Positions 1 to 7,852 of a stretch of 64,000 nt of DNA are shown here, piece by piece. Position numbers and translations under genes: made by a program. The notes beneath the pieces are model-generated. The model had not been told where the DNA came from. It ran no database searches and saw only the letters and a list, made by a program, of their open reading frames with translations. The DNA comes from Pseudocitrobacter cyperus (GTDB lineage: Bacteria > Pseudomonadota > Gammaproteobacteria > Enterobacterales > Enterobacteriaceae). Numbering within the stretch: position 1 is the first letter of the stretch; each line of letters opens with the position of its first letter. The stretch covers positions 62,001-126,000 of the forward strand of contig NZ_JAYMYY010000006.1 in assembly GCF_039889165.1 (NCBI RefSeq), read 5' to 3'.

Positions 1-134
1 ATAAATATCCGCGCGACGGATAATAAAGAGATTTCAGAATCAGGCCGGGGCGTACCGCGCTCCGTCTCCTCGGTCGTACATCCAGCCGATAGCCTGATTC
101 CTTGCATTGAAGCGATGTACGGAGTTTAAGAGCA
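1..134 (+). promoter_or_regulatory. iscR-iscS intergenic leader with interleaved stems
   Basis: This untranslated stretch lies directly before iscS; the end of iscR is outside the window. Two perfect inverted repeats are visible. AATCAGGC at 38-45 pairs with GCCTGATT at 92-99, and GTACATC at 76-82 pairs with GATGTAC at 114-120. The last arm abuts the iscS Shine-Dalgarno GGAG at 121-124. In E. coli the iscR-iscS spacer is structured, and the small RNA RyhB pairs at the iscS ribosome site so that iscR mRNA survives while iscSUA is degraded. The same role is inferred here. Confidence 0.6.
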
Positions 135-1349
135 ATGAAATTACCGATTTATCTCGATTACTCCGCAACCACGCCGGTGGACCCGCGTGTTGCCGAGAAA
201 ATGATGCAGTTTTTAACCCTGGACGGAACCTTTGGTAACCCGGCCTCCCGTTCTCACCGTTTTGGCTGGCAGGCTGAAGAAGCGGTAGATATCGCCCGTA
301 ATCAGATTGCCGATCTGGTCGGTGCCGATCCCCGCGAAATCGTCTTCACCTCCGGTGCAACCGAATCTGACAACCTGGCAATTAAAGGTGCAGCCAACTT
401 TTATCAGAAAAAAGGCAAGCACATTATTACCAGCAAAACCGAACACAAAGCCGTGCTGGACACCTGTCGTCAGCTTGAGCGTGAAGGGTTTGAAGTCACC
501 TACCTTGCCCCTCAGCGCAACGGTATCATTGACCTGAAAGAGCTTGAAGCGGCGATGCGTGATGACACCATCCTCGTTTCCATCATGCACGTGAACAACG
601 AAATCGGCGTGGTGCAGGATATCGCGACCATCGGCGAAATGTGCCGTGCGCGCGGTATTGTTTACCACGTTGATGCGACCCAGAGCGTGGGCAAACTGCC
701 TATCGACCTGAGCCAGCTCAAAGTTGACCTGATGTCATTCTCCGGCCATAAAATCTATGGCCCGAAAGGGATTGGCGCGCTGTACGTGCGTCGTAAACCG
801 CGTATCCGCATCGAAGCGCAGATGCACGGCGGCGGTCACGAGCGCGGCATGCGTTCCGGTACGCTGCCTGTTCACCAGATCGTCGGCATGGGCGAAGCTT
901 ACCGTATCGCCAAAGAAGAGATGGAAACTGAGATGGCGCGCCTGCGCGGTCTGCGTAACCGTCTGTGGAACGGCGTGAAGGATATGGAAGAAGTTTACCT
1001 GAACGGCGACCTCGAGCAGGGCGCACCGAACATCCTTAACGTCAGCTTCAACTTTGTTGAAGGTGAATCACTGATTATGGCTCTGAAAGACCTGGCCGTT
1101 TCTTCCGGTTCCGCCTGTACGTCTGCAAGCCTCGAGCCATCCTACGTGCTGCGTGCGCTGGGTATGACCGACGAGCTGGCACATAGCTCTATCCGTTTCT
1201 CTTTAGGTCGTTTTACTACCGAAGAAGAGATTGACTACACCATTCAACTGGTTCGTAACTCCATCGGCCGTCTGCGCGACCTTTCTCCGCTGTGGGAAAT
1301 GTTCAAACAGGGCGTGGATCTGAACAGCATCGAATGGTCACATCACTAA
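135..1349 (+). CDS. iscS: Cysteine desulfurase IscS
   Basis: This pyridoxal-phosphate enzyme takes sulfur from L-cysteine and passes it as persulfide to IscU, and in known enterobacteria also to tRNA thiolation and cofactor pathways. The 404 residues match the E. coli length. The PLP lysine is K206 in SGHKIYGP, and the mobile persulfide cysteine is C328 in SGSACTSAS. The ATG follows GGAG by ten bases. It is the first gene of a colinear cluster iscS-iscU-iscA-hscB-hscA-fdx-iscX, and iscR would lie just upstream. Translation is probably controlled through the structured leader. The enzyme is cytosolic. Confidence 0.98.
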   Translation: MKLPIYLDYSATTPVDPRVAEKMMQFLTLDGTFGNPASRSHRFGWQAEEAVDIARNQIADLVGADPREIVFTSGATESDNLAIKGAANFYQKKGKHIITSKTEHKAVLDTCRQLEREGFEVTYLAPQRNGIIDLKELEAAMRDDTILVSIMHVNNEIGVVQDIATIGEMCRARGIVYHVDATQSVGKLPIDLSQLKVDLMSFSGHKIYGPKGIGALYVRRKPRIRIEAQMHGGGHERGMRSGTLPVHQIVGMGEAYRIAKEEMETEMARLRGLRNRLWNGVKDMEEVYLNGDLEQGAPNILNVSFNFVEGESLIMALKDLAVSSGSACTSASLEPSYVLRALGMTDELAHSSIRFSLGRFTTEEEIDYTIQLVRNSIGRLRDLSPLWEMFKQGVDLNSIEWSHH

Positions 1350-1373
1350 TCGGTAGATAAGAGGAATTTAATC

Positions 1374-1760
1374 ATGGCATACAGCGAAAAAGTTATTGAT
1401 CATTACGAGAACCCGCGCAACGTCGGCTCTTTCGACAACAGCGATGATAGCGTGGGTAGCGGCATGGTTGGCGCGCCGGCCTGTGGCGACGTGATGAAGT
1501 TGCAGATCAAAGTCAACAATGAAGGTATCATTGAAGACGCGCGTTTCAAGACCTACGGCTGCGGTTCCGCCATCGCGTCCAGCTCGCTGGTTACCGAATG
1601 GGTAAAAGGCAAGTCTCTGGACGAAGCGCAGGCGATTAAAAACACCGACATCGCAGACGAGCTTGAACTGCCGCCAGTGAAAATTCACTGCTCTATCCTG
1701 GCAGAAGACGCGATTAAAGCCGCCATTGCGGATTACAAAAGCAAACGTGAAGCAAAATAA
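1374..1760 (+). CDS. iscU: Iron-sulfur cluster scaffold IscU
   Basis: IscU is the scaffold on which [2Fe-2S] and [4Fe-4S] clusters are built from IscS-derived sulfur, before HscA/HscB-assisted release. It has 128 residues, the standard length. The three cluster cysteines lie in GAPACGD, YGCGSA and VKIHC, with the conserved aspartate just after the first one. The LPPVK motif that HscA recognises is intact near residue 100. It starts 24 bases after iscS, behind GAGG, and is followed 16 bases later by iscA, so it is co-transcribed. Confidence 0.98.
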   Translation: MAYSEKVIDHYENPRNVGSFDNSDDSVGSGMVGAPACGDVMKLQIKVNNEGIIEDARFKTYGCGSAIASSSLVTEWVKGKSLDEAQAIKNTDIADELELPPVKIHCSILAEDAIKAAIADYKSKREAK

Positions 1761-1776
1761 GAATTGAGGTTTTGTT

Positions 1777-2100
1777 ATGTCGATTACATTGAGCGACAGT
1801 GCAGCAGCGCGAGTCAATACCTTCCTGGCCAACCGCGGTAAAGGGTTTGGTCTGCGTCTGGGCGTGAGAACTTCCGGCTGCTCGGGTATGGCGTATGTAC
1901 TGGAATTTGTTGATGAACCTGCGGCAGAAGACACCGTGTTCGAAGACAAAGGCGTGAAGGTGGTGATCGACGGCAAAAGCCTGCAATTCCTCGACGGCAC
2001 TCAACTGGACTTCGTCAAAGAAGGCCTGAACGAAGGGTTTAAATTCACCAACCCGAACGTCAAAGATGAGTGCGGTTGCGGCGAAAGCTTTAACGTGTAA
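1777..2100 (+). CDS. iscA: A-type iron-sulfur carrier IscA
   Basis: IscA is a small A-type carrier that accepts or delivers Fe-S clusters or iron to apo-proteins, notably for [4Fe-4S] maturation. The 107 residues contain the three conserved cysteines, one in TSGCSGMAY and two in the C-terminal CGCGESF motif. It follows iscU within the operon behind a GAGG ribosome site. An imperfect GC-rich hairpin with a T tract lies directly after its stop, separating the iscSUA part from the hsc genes. Confidence 0.97.
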   Translation: MSITLSDSAAARVNTFLANRGKGFGLRLGVRTSGCSGMAYVLEFVDEPAAEDTVFEDKGVKVVIDGKSLQFLDGTQLDFVKEGLNEGFKFTNPNVKDECGCGESFNV

Positions 2101-2112
2101 CTGAACGTCACC

Positions 2113-2151
2113 AACCCCACCGCAGGCCATCTGTGGGTGGGGTTTTGTTTT
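2113..2151 (+). terminator. Hairpin with T tract between iscA and hscB
   Basis: CCCCACC at 2115-2121 pairs with GGTGGGG near 2136-2142, followed by TTTTGTTTT. This has the form of an intrinsic terminator inside the operon. It probably acts as a partial attenuator or an RNA 3' end that lowers hscBA-fdx expression relative to iscSUA, since hscB starts only about 20 bases later. Confidence 0.55.
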
Positions 2152-2169
2152 ATTTACCCTGAGATTGTT

Positions 2170-2685
2170 ATGGATTACTTCAGCCTCTTCGGGTTACCCG
2201 CCCACTATCACGTCGATACTCAGGCCCTTGCGACCCGTTTTCAGGATCTGCAACGTCAGAATCACCCCGACAAATTCGCAAGCGTAAGCGCCGCCGAACA
2301 ACTGGCCGCTGTGCAACGTTCCGCAACCATCAACCAGGCCTGGCAAACGCTGCGTCACCTACTGCCACGCGCAGAATATCTGCTGTCGCTGCACGGTTTC
2401 GATTTAGCCAGCGAGCAGCACACGGTACGCGATACCGCTTTTCTGATGGAACAACTGGAACTGCGTGAAGAGCTTGACGAGATTGAACAGGCGAAGGATG
2501 AAGCGCGTCTGGAAGGGTTTATCAAACGTGCAAAATCGATGTTCGATACCCGCCATCAGCAGATGGTGAAAGAATTAGACGATGAAGCGTGGGAGACGGC
2601 GGCGGATACCGTGCGTAAACTGCGTTTTCTCGATAAACTGCGAAGCCATGCAGAACAACTCGAAGAAAAACTGCTCGACTATTAA
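2170..2685 (+). CDS. hscB: J-domain co-chaperone HscB
   Basis: HscB is the J-type co-chaperone that brings IscU to HscA and stimulates its ATPase. The HPD motif is at residues 32-34 in an N-terminal J domain, followed by the helical C-terminal domain that binds IscU. I placed the start at the ATG giving MDYFSLFG, which gives 171 residues as in E. coli. An upstream in-frame ATG at 2137 lies inside the terminator-like hairpin and is unlikely. hscA follows 15 bases downstream. Confidence 0.96.
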   Translation: MDYFSLFGLPAHYHVDTQALATRFQDLQRQNHPDKFASVSAAEQLAAVQRSATINQAWQTLRHLLPRAEYLLSLHGFDLASEQHTVRDTAFLMEQLELREELDEIEQAKDEARLEGFIKRAKSMFDTRHQQMVKELDDEAWETAADTVRKLRFLDKLRSHAEQLEEKLLDY

Positions 2686-2700
2686 TTTCGGAAGCTCAAT

Positions 2701-4551
2701 ATGGCCTTATTACAAATTAGTGAGCCTGGTCTGAGTGCCGCGCCGCATCAGCGTCGCCTGGCGGTTGGCATCGATTTAGGCACCACCAATTCTCTGGTTG
2801 CGACGGTTCGTAGCGGTCAGGCGGAAACCCTGGCCGATAGCCAGGGGCGTCACCTGCTGCCCTCTGTTGTCCATTACCAGGCGCAGGGCCACGTCGTGGG
2901 TTATGACGCGCGCGCCAATGCCGCGCAGGATCCCGCTAACACCATCAGTTCCGTCAAACGCCTGATGGGCCGCTCGCTGGCCGACATTCAGACGCGTTAC
3001 CCGCATCTGCCGTACCAGTTCCTGGAGAGCGAAAATGGCTTGCCGATGCTGGTCACTGAAGCCGGTGTGCTGAACCCGATTCGCGTCTCCGCCGATATTC
3101 TCAAAGCGCTGGCGGCGCGAGCCACCGAATCGCTGGCCGGTGAACTTGACGGCGTGGTGATCACCGTTCCGGCCTATTTTGATGATGCACAGCGTCAGGG
3201 CACCAAAGACGCGGCGCGTCTGGCGGGCCTGCATGTGCTGCGTCTGCTTAACGAGCCGACCGCCGCCGCCATTGCCTACGGGCTCGACTCGGGTCAGGAA
3301 GGCGTGATCGCCGTCTATGACCTGGGCGGTGGTACCTTTGATATCTCTATTCTGCGCTTAAGCCGCGGTGTGTTTGAAGTACTGGCGACGGGCGGTGATT
3401 CTGCGCTCGGCGGCGATGACTTCGACCATCTGTTGGCCGATCATATTCGTGAACTGGCGGGCATTGCCGATCGCAGTGACAACCGCGTCCAGCGCGAACT
3501 GCTGGATGCCGCCATCGCCGCTAAAATCGCCCTGAGCGATGCTCAGAGCGTGACGGTTGAGGTTGCAGACTGGAAAGGCGACATCACCCGCGAACAGTTT
3601 AACGACCTGATTTCAGCGCTGGTTAAACGCACCCTGATGGCCTGCCGCCGCGCGCTGAAAGATGCGGGCGTGGAAGCGGATGAGGTGCTGGAAGTGGTGA
3701 TGGTCGGTGGTTCAACGCGTGTGCCGCTGGTGCGTGAACGCGTGGGTGAATTTTTTGGCCGCACGCCGCTGACCTCTATCGACCCGGATAAAGTCGTCGC
3801 CATTGGCGCGGCGATTCAGGCGGATATTCTGGTGGGCAACAAGCCAGATAGCGAAATGCTGCTGCTGGACGTTATCCCGCTGTCGCTCGGTCTGGAAACC
3901 ATGGGCGGCCTGGTGGAGAAAGTCATCCCGCGTAACACCACTATTCCGGTGGCGCGCGCGCAGGAGTTCACCACCTTCAAAGATGGCCAGACCGCCATGT
4001 CGATTCACGTCATGCAGGGCGAGCGCGAACTGGTGCAGGATTGCCGTTCGCTGGCGCGCTTTGCACTGCGTGGTATTCCTGCGCTCCCGGCGGGCGGGGC
4101 GCATATTCGCGTCACCTTCCAGGTGGATGCCGACGGGCTGTTAAGCGTGACCGCGATGGAGAAATCCACCGGGGTGGAATCTTCGATTCAGGTGAAACCG
4201 TCCTACGGTCTGACCGATGGTGAAATCGCCACCATGATTCAGGATTCCATGAGCTACGCCGAGCACGATGTCAAAGCCCGTATGCTCGCGGAGCAAAAAG
4301 TAGAAGCAGCACGCGTACTGGAGAGTTTGACCGGTGCGCTGGCCGCCGATGCCGCGCTGTTAAGCGCCGCAGAACGTCAGGTGATTGACGAAGCCGCTGC
4401 GCATTTGAGCGCGGTAGCCCAGGGCAATGACACTGACGCCATAGAACAAGCCATTAAAAACGTTGACAAACAAACCCAGGAATTTGCCGCTCGCCGTATG
4501 GACAAATCTGTTCGTACTGCGCTGAAAGGCCAGTCCGTGGACGAGGTTTAA
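2701..4551 (+). CDS. hscA: Hsp70-type chaperone HscA
   Basis: HscA is the specialised Hsp70 that binds the LPPVK loop of IscU and drives cluster transfer with ATP. The nucleotide-binding signature GIDLGTTNS is near residue 23, and DLGGGTFDIS and VVMVGGSTR follow at the expected positions. The C-terminal half is the substrate-binding beta sandwich and lid. The 616 residues match E. coli. Its stop is one base before the fdx start, so the two genes are translationally close. Confidence 0.98.
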   Translation: MALLQISEPGLSAAPHQRRLAVGIDLGTTNSLVATVRSGQAETLADSQGRHLLPSVVHYQAQGHVVGYDARANAAQDPANTISSVKRLMGRSLADIQTRYPHLPYQFLESENGLPMLVTEAGVLNPIRVSADILKALAARATESLAGELDGVVITVPAYFDDAQRQGTKDAARLAGLHVLRLLNEPTAAAIAYGLDSGQEGVIAVYDLGGGTFDISILRLSRGVFEVLATGGDSALGGDDFDHLLADHIRELAGIADRSDNRVQRELLDAAIAAKIALSDAQSVTVEVADWKGDITREQFNDLISALVKRTLMACRRALKDAGVEADEVLEVVMVGGSTRVPLVRERVGEFFGRTPLTSIDPDKVVAIGAAIQADILVGNKPDSEMLLLDVIPLSLGLETMGGLVEKVIPRNTTIPVARAQEFTTFKDGQTAMSIHVMQGERELVQDCRSLARFALRGIPALPAGGAHIRVTFQVDADGLLSVTAMEKSTGVESSIQVKPSYGLTDGEIATMIQDSMSYAEHDVKARMLAEQKVEAARVLESLTGALAADAALLSAAERQVIDEAAAHLSAVAQGNDTDAIEQAIKNVDKQTQEFAARRMDKSVRTALKGQSVDEV

Positions 4552-4552
4552 T

Positions 4553-4888
4553 ATGCCAAAGATTGTTTTTCTGCCCCATCAGGATCTGTGTCCGGATGGC
4601 GTAGTTGTGGAAGCTGAGAGCGGTGAAACCATTCTGGATGCAGCGCTGCGTAGCGGCATCGAGATTGAACACGCCTGTGAAAAATCCTGTGCCTGCACCA
4701 CCTGCCATTGCATCGTGCGTGAAGGTTTCGACTCCCTGCCGGAAAGCACCGAAGACGAAGACGATATGCTGGACAAAGCCTGGGGGCTGGAACCGGATAG
4801 CCGCCTGAGCTGTCAGGCGCGCGTCACCGACGAAGATCTGGTGGTCGAAATTCCGCGTTACACAATTAACCACGCGCGCGAGCATTAA
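4553..4888 (+). CDS. fdx: [2Fe-2S] ferredoxin Fdx
   Basis: This adrenodoxin-type ferredoxin supplies electrons for Fe-S cluster assembly. Its 111 residues contain cluster cysteines C42, C48, C51 and C87 in the C-x5-C-x2-C...C pattern. C46 and C53 are additional cysteines. The ATG lies one base after the hscA stop, and the ribosome site lies inside the end of hscA. iscX follows after 11 bases. It is cytosolic and acidic. Confidence 0.98.
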   Translation: MPKIVFLPHQDLCPDGVVVEAESGETILDAALRSGIEIEHACEKSCACTTCHCIVREGFDSLPESTEDEDDMLDKAWGLEPDSRLSCQARVTDEDLVVEIPRYTINHAREH

Positions 4889-4899
4889 CAGAGGATAGT

Positions 4900-5100
4900 A
4901 TGGGACTGAAGTGGACTGACAGCCGTGAAATCGGCGAAGCGCTGTACGACACCTTCCCGGATACCGATCCGAAGACCGTGCGCTTTACTGACCTGCACCA
5001 ATGGATTTGCGACCTCGAGGATTTTGATGATGACCCTCAGGCATCAAATGAAAAAATCCTTGAGGCAATTCTGCTAGTCTGGTTAGACGAAGCGGAATAA
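4900..5100 (+). CDS. iscX: IscS-binding acidic protein IscX
   Basis: IscX is a 66-residue acidic protein that binds IscS and iron and modulates the desulfurase; it was formerly YfhJ. The sequence begins MGLKWTDSREI and is rich in Asp and Glu, as in the family. It sits behind AGAGGATAG, closes the isc operon, and is followed by a GC-rich hairpin. Its exact role (iron donor or regulator) is still debated for the family. Confidence 0.95.
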   Translation: MGLKWTDSREIGEALYDTFPDTDPKTVRFTDLHQWICDLEDFDDDPQASNEKILEAILLVWLDEAE

Positions 5101-5107
5101 GTCACAT

Positions 5108-5136
5108 CACGGGCTGCCTTCGGGCGGCCCGTTTAC
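5108..5136 (+). terminator. Hairpin after iscX
   Basis: CGGGCTGCC pairs with GGGCGGCCCG around a TTC loop, followed by TTTACT. The T tract is short, so termination may be partial. pepB starts only 18 bases later, and in E. coli it can be transcribed with the isc genes. Confidence 0.5.
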
Positions 5137-5153
5137 TAATAAGGATAAATAAA

Positions 5154-6440
5154 ATGACCGAAGCGATGAACATTACGCTTACTACACAGCCTGCCGATGC
5201 GCGCTGGGGCGAAAAAGCGACTTATAGCATCAACGATAATGGAATCTCCCTGCACCTGACCGGAAAAGACGACCTCGGCCTGATTCAGCGCGCAGCGCGT
5301 AAAATTGATGGACTGGGCATTAAACACGTGGCGCTGACCGGAGAAGGCTGGAGTGCCGACAGCGCGTGGGCTTTCTGGGCCGGTTATAAAGGGCCGAAGG
5401 GCACACGTAAAGTGGAATGGCCGGAACTGGATGACGCACAGCGCCAGGAACTGGATAACCGCCTGACCATCATCGACTGGGTGCGCGACACCATCAATGC
5501 CCCGGCGGAAGAAGTCGGCCCATCACAACTGGCGCAACGTGCGGTGGATCTGCTGTGCAGCGTGGCCTGCGATCAGGTCTCTTATCGCATCACCAAAGGT
5601 GAAGACCTGCGCGAGCAGAACTATATGGGCATTCACACCGTTGGCCGTGGTTCAGAACGTGCGCCCGTGCTGCTGGCGCTGGACTACAACCCGACGGGCG
5701 ATAAAGAAGCTCCGGTTTATGCCTGCCTGGTCGGCAAAGGCATCACTTTTGATTCCGGCGGTTATAGCCTGAAACAGAGCGCGTTCATGGACTCGATGAA
5801 GTCCGACATGGGCGGCGCGGCAATGGTAACGGGCGCGCTGGCGTTTGCTATCACCCGCGGTCTGAACAAACGTGTGAAACTGTACCTGTGCTGCGCTGAC
5901 AATATGGTGAGCGGTAACGCGTTCAAACTGGGCGATATCATTCACTATCGCAACGGTAAAAATGTCGAAGTGATGAACACCGATGCGGAAGGGCGCCTGG
6001 TGCTGGCCGATGGTCTGATTGATGCCTCTGCGCAGAAGCCGGAGCTGATCATCGATGCGGCGACCCTGACCGGGGCGGCGAAAACGGCATTGGGCAATGA
6101 CTACCATGCCCTGCTTAGTTTTGATGATGGCCTGGTGAATCGCCTGATGGCGAGCGCGGCAGCGGAAAACGAACCGTTCTGGCGTCTGCCGCTGGCTGAG
6201 TTCCATCGCAACCAGTTGCCGTCTAACTTTGCCGAGCTGAACAACACCGCAAACGCCACCTATCCGGCGGGTGCAAGCACCGCGGCGGGCTTCCTGTCTC
6301 ACTTCGTTGAAAACTATCACGAAGGCTGGTTGCACATCGACTGTTCCGCAACCTATCGTAAAGGCGCGGTAGAGCAGTGGGCAGCCGGTGCGACCGGGCT
6401 GGGCGTGCGCACGATTGCGAATCTGCTGACTGCTGAATAA
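5154..6440 (+). CDS. pepB: Aminopeptidase B (PepB), M17 family
   Basis: PepB is a cytosolic leucine-aminopeptidase-family enzyme that removes N-terminal residues from peptides using two metal ions. The 428 residues carry the family signature NTDAEGRLVL, with metal-binding Asp and Glu. The upstream KGITFDSGGYS segment holds the catalytic lysine and metal ligands. The start MTEAMNI follows AAGGATAAATAAA. A later ATG four codons in is possible but less conserved. The gene follows isc and is separated from sseB by a long palindromic repeat. Confidence 0.96.
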   Translation: MTEAMNITLTTQPADARWGEKATYSINDNGISLHLTGKDDLGLIQRAARKIDGLGIKHVALTGEGWSADSAWAFWAGYKGPKGTRKVEWPELDDAQRQELDNRLTIIDWVRDTINAPAEEVGPSQLAQRAVDLLCSVACDQVSYRITKGEDLREQNYMGIHTVGRGSERAPVLLALDYNPTGDKEAPVYACLVGKGITFDSGGYSLKQSAFMDSMKSDMGGAAMVTGALAFAITRGLNKRVKLYLCCADNMVSGNAFKLGDIIHYRNGKNVEVMNTDAEGRLVLADGLIDASAQKPELIIDAATLTGAAKTALGNDYHALLSFDDGLVNRLMASAAAENEPFWRLPLAEFHRNQLPSNFAELNNTANATYPAGASTAAGFLSHFVENYHEGWLHIDCSATYRKGAVEQWAAGATGLGVRTIANLLTAE

Positions 6441-6448
6441 ATTGTTAC

Positions 6449-6536
6449 CCCTCACCCTAACCCTCTCCCAAAGGGAGAGGGGACTGTTCTGTGCGGTTTT
6501 CGCCCTCTCCCTGTGGGAGAGGGACGGGGTGAGGGG
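6449..6536. repeat. Long imperfect palindromic repeat between pepB and sseB
   Basis: The outer arms CCCCTCACCC (6449-6458) and GGGTGAGGGG (6527-6536) are perfect complements. Inside them, CCCTCTCCC/GGGAGAGGG hairpins form on both sides of a short centre. This CCCTCTCCC-type element is a dispersed intergenic repeat of enterobacterial genomes, similar in form to REP/BIME units. As RNA it would fold into a cruciform-like structure and could stabilise the pepB 3' end or separate it from sseB. Confidence 0.8.
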
Positions 6537-6558
6537 AACCGACATTCTGGAACCCACT

Positions 6559-7335
6559 ATGTCCGAAACCAAAAACGAATTAGAAACCCTGCTTGAACAG
6601 GCGGCGACCGAGCCTGCGCATCGCCCGGCGTTCTTTCGCACGCTGCTGGGAGCCACCGTGTGGGTGCCCGGCACGGCGGCGGAAGGCGAGCAAATTGTGG
6701 AAGACAGCGCGCTCGATTTACAGCATTGGGAAAAGGAGGACGGCACCTCCGTCATTCCGTTTTTCACTTCTCTGGAAGCCTTGCAGCAGGCTGTGGAAGA
6801 GGAACAGGCGTTCGTGGTAATGCCCGTTCGCACGCTGTTTGAAATGACGCTCGGTGAAACGTTGTTCCTCAATGCCAAACTGCCGACCGGGAAAGAGTTC
6901 ACCCCGCGCGAAATCAGCCATCTGATCGGCGAAGAGGGAAAACCGCTCAGTACCCAGGAAATTCTGCAAGGCGGTGAATCGCTGATTCTCTCCGAAGTGG
7001 CGGAGCCGCCCGCGCAGATGGTGGACTCGCTCACCACGCTGTTTAAAACCTTCAAACCGGTGAAACGGGCGTTTATCTGTTCAATCAAAGAGAGCGCAGA
7101 AGGCGAGGCGAACCTGCTGATTGGCATTGAAGCCGATGGGGATATTGAAGAGATTATTCACGCCGCAGGCAGCGTGGCGACCGATACCCTGCCGGGCGAT
7201 GAACCGATTGATATCTGTCAGGTGGTGAAAGGTGAGAAGGGCATCAGCCACTTTATTACCGAGCATATCACCCCGTTCTACGAACGCCGCTGGGGCGGTT
7301 TTCTGCGCGATTTTAAACAGAACCGGATTATTTAA
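6559..7335 (+). CDS. sseB: Enhanced serine sensitivity protein SseB
   Basis: The 258-residue protein matches E. coli SseB, whose overexpression makes cells serine sensitive. Its biochemical function is not established. It is unrelated to the type III secretion translocator of the same name in Salmonella. No signal peptide or membrane segment is seen. I chose the ATG at MSETKNEL because the in-frame upstream extension runs through the palindromic repeat. A perfect 7-bp hairpin follows the stop at 7347-7364. Confidence 0.93.
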   Translation: MSETKNELETLLEQAATEPAHRPAFFRTLLGATVWVPGTAAEGEQIVEDSALDLQHWEKEDGTSVIPFFTSLEALQQAVEEEQAFVVMPVRTLFEMTLGETLFLNAKLPTGKEFTPREISHLIGEEGKPLSTQEILQGGESLILSEVAEPPAQMVDSLTTLFKTFKPVKRAFICSIKESAEGEANLLIGIEADGDIEEIIHAAGSVATDTLPGDEPIDICQVVKGEKGISHFITEHITPFYERRWGGFLRDFKQNRII

Positions 7336-7346
7336 GTTTGAGGAAG

Positions 7347-7364
7347 GCCGCCCCGCAGGGCGGC
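7347..7364 (+). terminator. GC hairpin after sseB
   Basis: GCCGCCC and GGGCGGC form a perfect 7-bp stem around CGCA, 11 bases after the sseB stop. No T tract follows, so it may protect the 3' end rather than terminate. Confidence 0.35.
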
Positions 7365-7372
7365 ATCCAGGC

Positions 7373-7492
7373 TTACCTGCCCATTACGTTGATTGCGTCG
7401 CGAAAAGCGTAGTCTGAAAGATTCCAGTCTTCGTTAACGTGAGCAAACAACGCGCTGGTTACAATAAGCACGATACAAACGTATCGTTTCAT
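7373..7492 (-). CDS. Possible 39-residue exported or membrane peptide
   Basis: I do not recognise this reading frame. It encodes MKRYVCIVLIVTSALFAHV followed by a polar tail ending NVMGR. The N terminus looks like a signal peptide or membrane anchor: a positive start, then a hydrophobic core. An in-frame ATG four codons upstream (to 7504) would give 43 residues. The ribosome site is weak (GGA only). It is divergent from the RyfA-like RNA, which would start close by, so the two could share a promoter region. It may be a chance frame. Confidence 0.35.
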   Translation of the reverse strand: MKRYVCIVLIVTSALFAHVNEDWNLSDYAFRDAINVMGR

Positions 7493-7514
7493 TGCGCGGT
7501 CCATGCAAAGACCG

Positions 7515-7814
7515 CATCACGGCAACACCACTGGCGATAATGACGCGATAGCAAGTACTGGGGGTACCTGCGCATACGGCCACGGAATGTCCTTCCCTTA
7601 AGCCAGCGCCCGTTTGCGAGACGGCGGAAAGGGCCGTTTAAATAGTACCCTCTTTTTGCAAGGTTAATCCATAAGTGGACTTGACTTCGGCGCTCTGAAA
7701 ACGGATTATTTCATCGCTGGGGAGTACCTGCGTTGCTTTTGCAACACAACCCGCTGGAAAGGCCGCGAACCGGACCAGCAATAAAAAACCGCCTTTTTAT
7801 GGGCGGTTTTTTTA
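7515..7814 (+). ncRNA. ryfA: RyfA-like small RNA
   Basis: In E. coli the roughly 300-nt small RNA RyfA lies between sseB and sseA. The same interval here has no convincing long gene and ends in a strong intrinsic terminator. Two related segments occur: GGGGGTACCTGCG near 7560 and GGGGAGTACCTGCG near 7718. Each is followed by a CGC/GGAAAGG element (7599-7636 and 7748-7780), as in a duplicated-arm (PAIR-type) RNA. The 5' end is estimated from the E. coli length. The call rests on position, terminator and internal duplication; I cannot check the full alignment. Confidence 0.5.
7783..7814 (+). terminator. Strong intrinsic terminator of the RyfA-like RNA
   Basis: AAAAAACCGCC and GGGCGGTTTTTT form a stem around TTTTTAT, followed by more T. 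The A tract on the left also lets it work on the minus strand. Confidence 0.85.
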
Positions 7815-7852
7815 TTGCTGTTACAGACGAGGCCGTACAACAAAAAATTTAT

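Noticed and set aside
1368..2000. 210-codon minus-strand frame opposite iscU and iscA
   Set aside because: Fully explained as a shadow of two conserved genes.
5652..7127. 491-codon minus-strand open frame across pepB and sseB
   Set aside because: It lies opposite two well-supported genes and reads through the palindromic repeat. It has low-complexity composition and no ribosome site.
6559..7335. SseB as a type III secretion translocator
   Set aside because: Only the name is shared with the Salmonella pathogenicity island protein. The sequence and neighbours are those of the serine-sensitivity protein.
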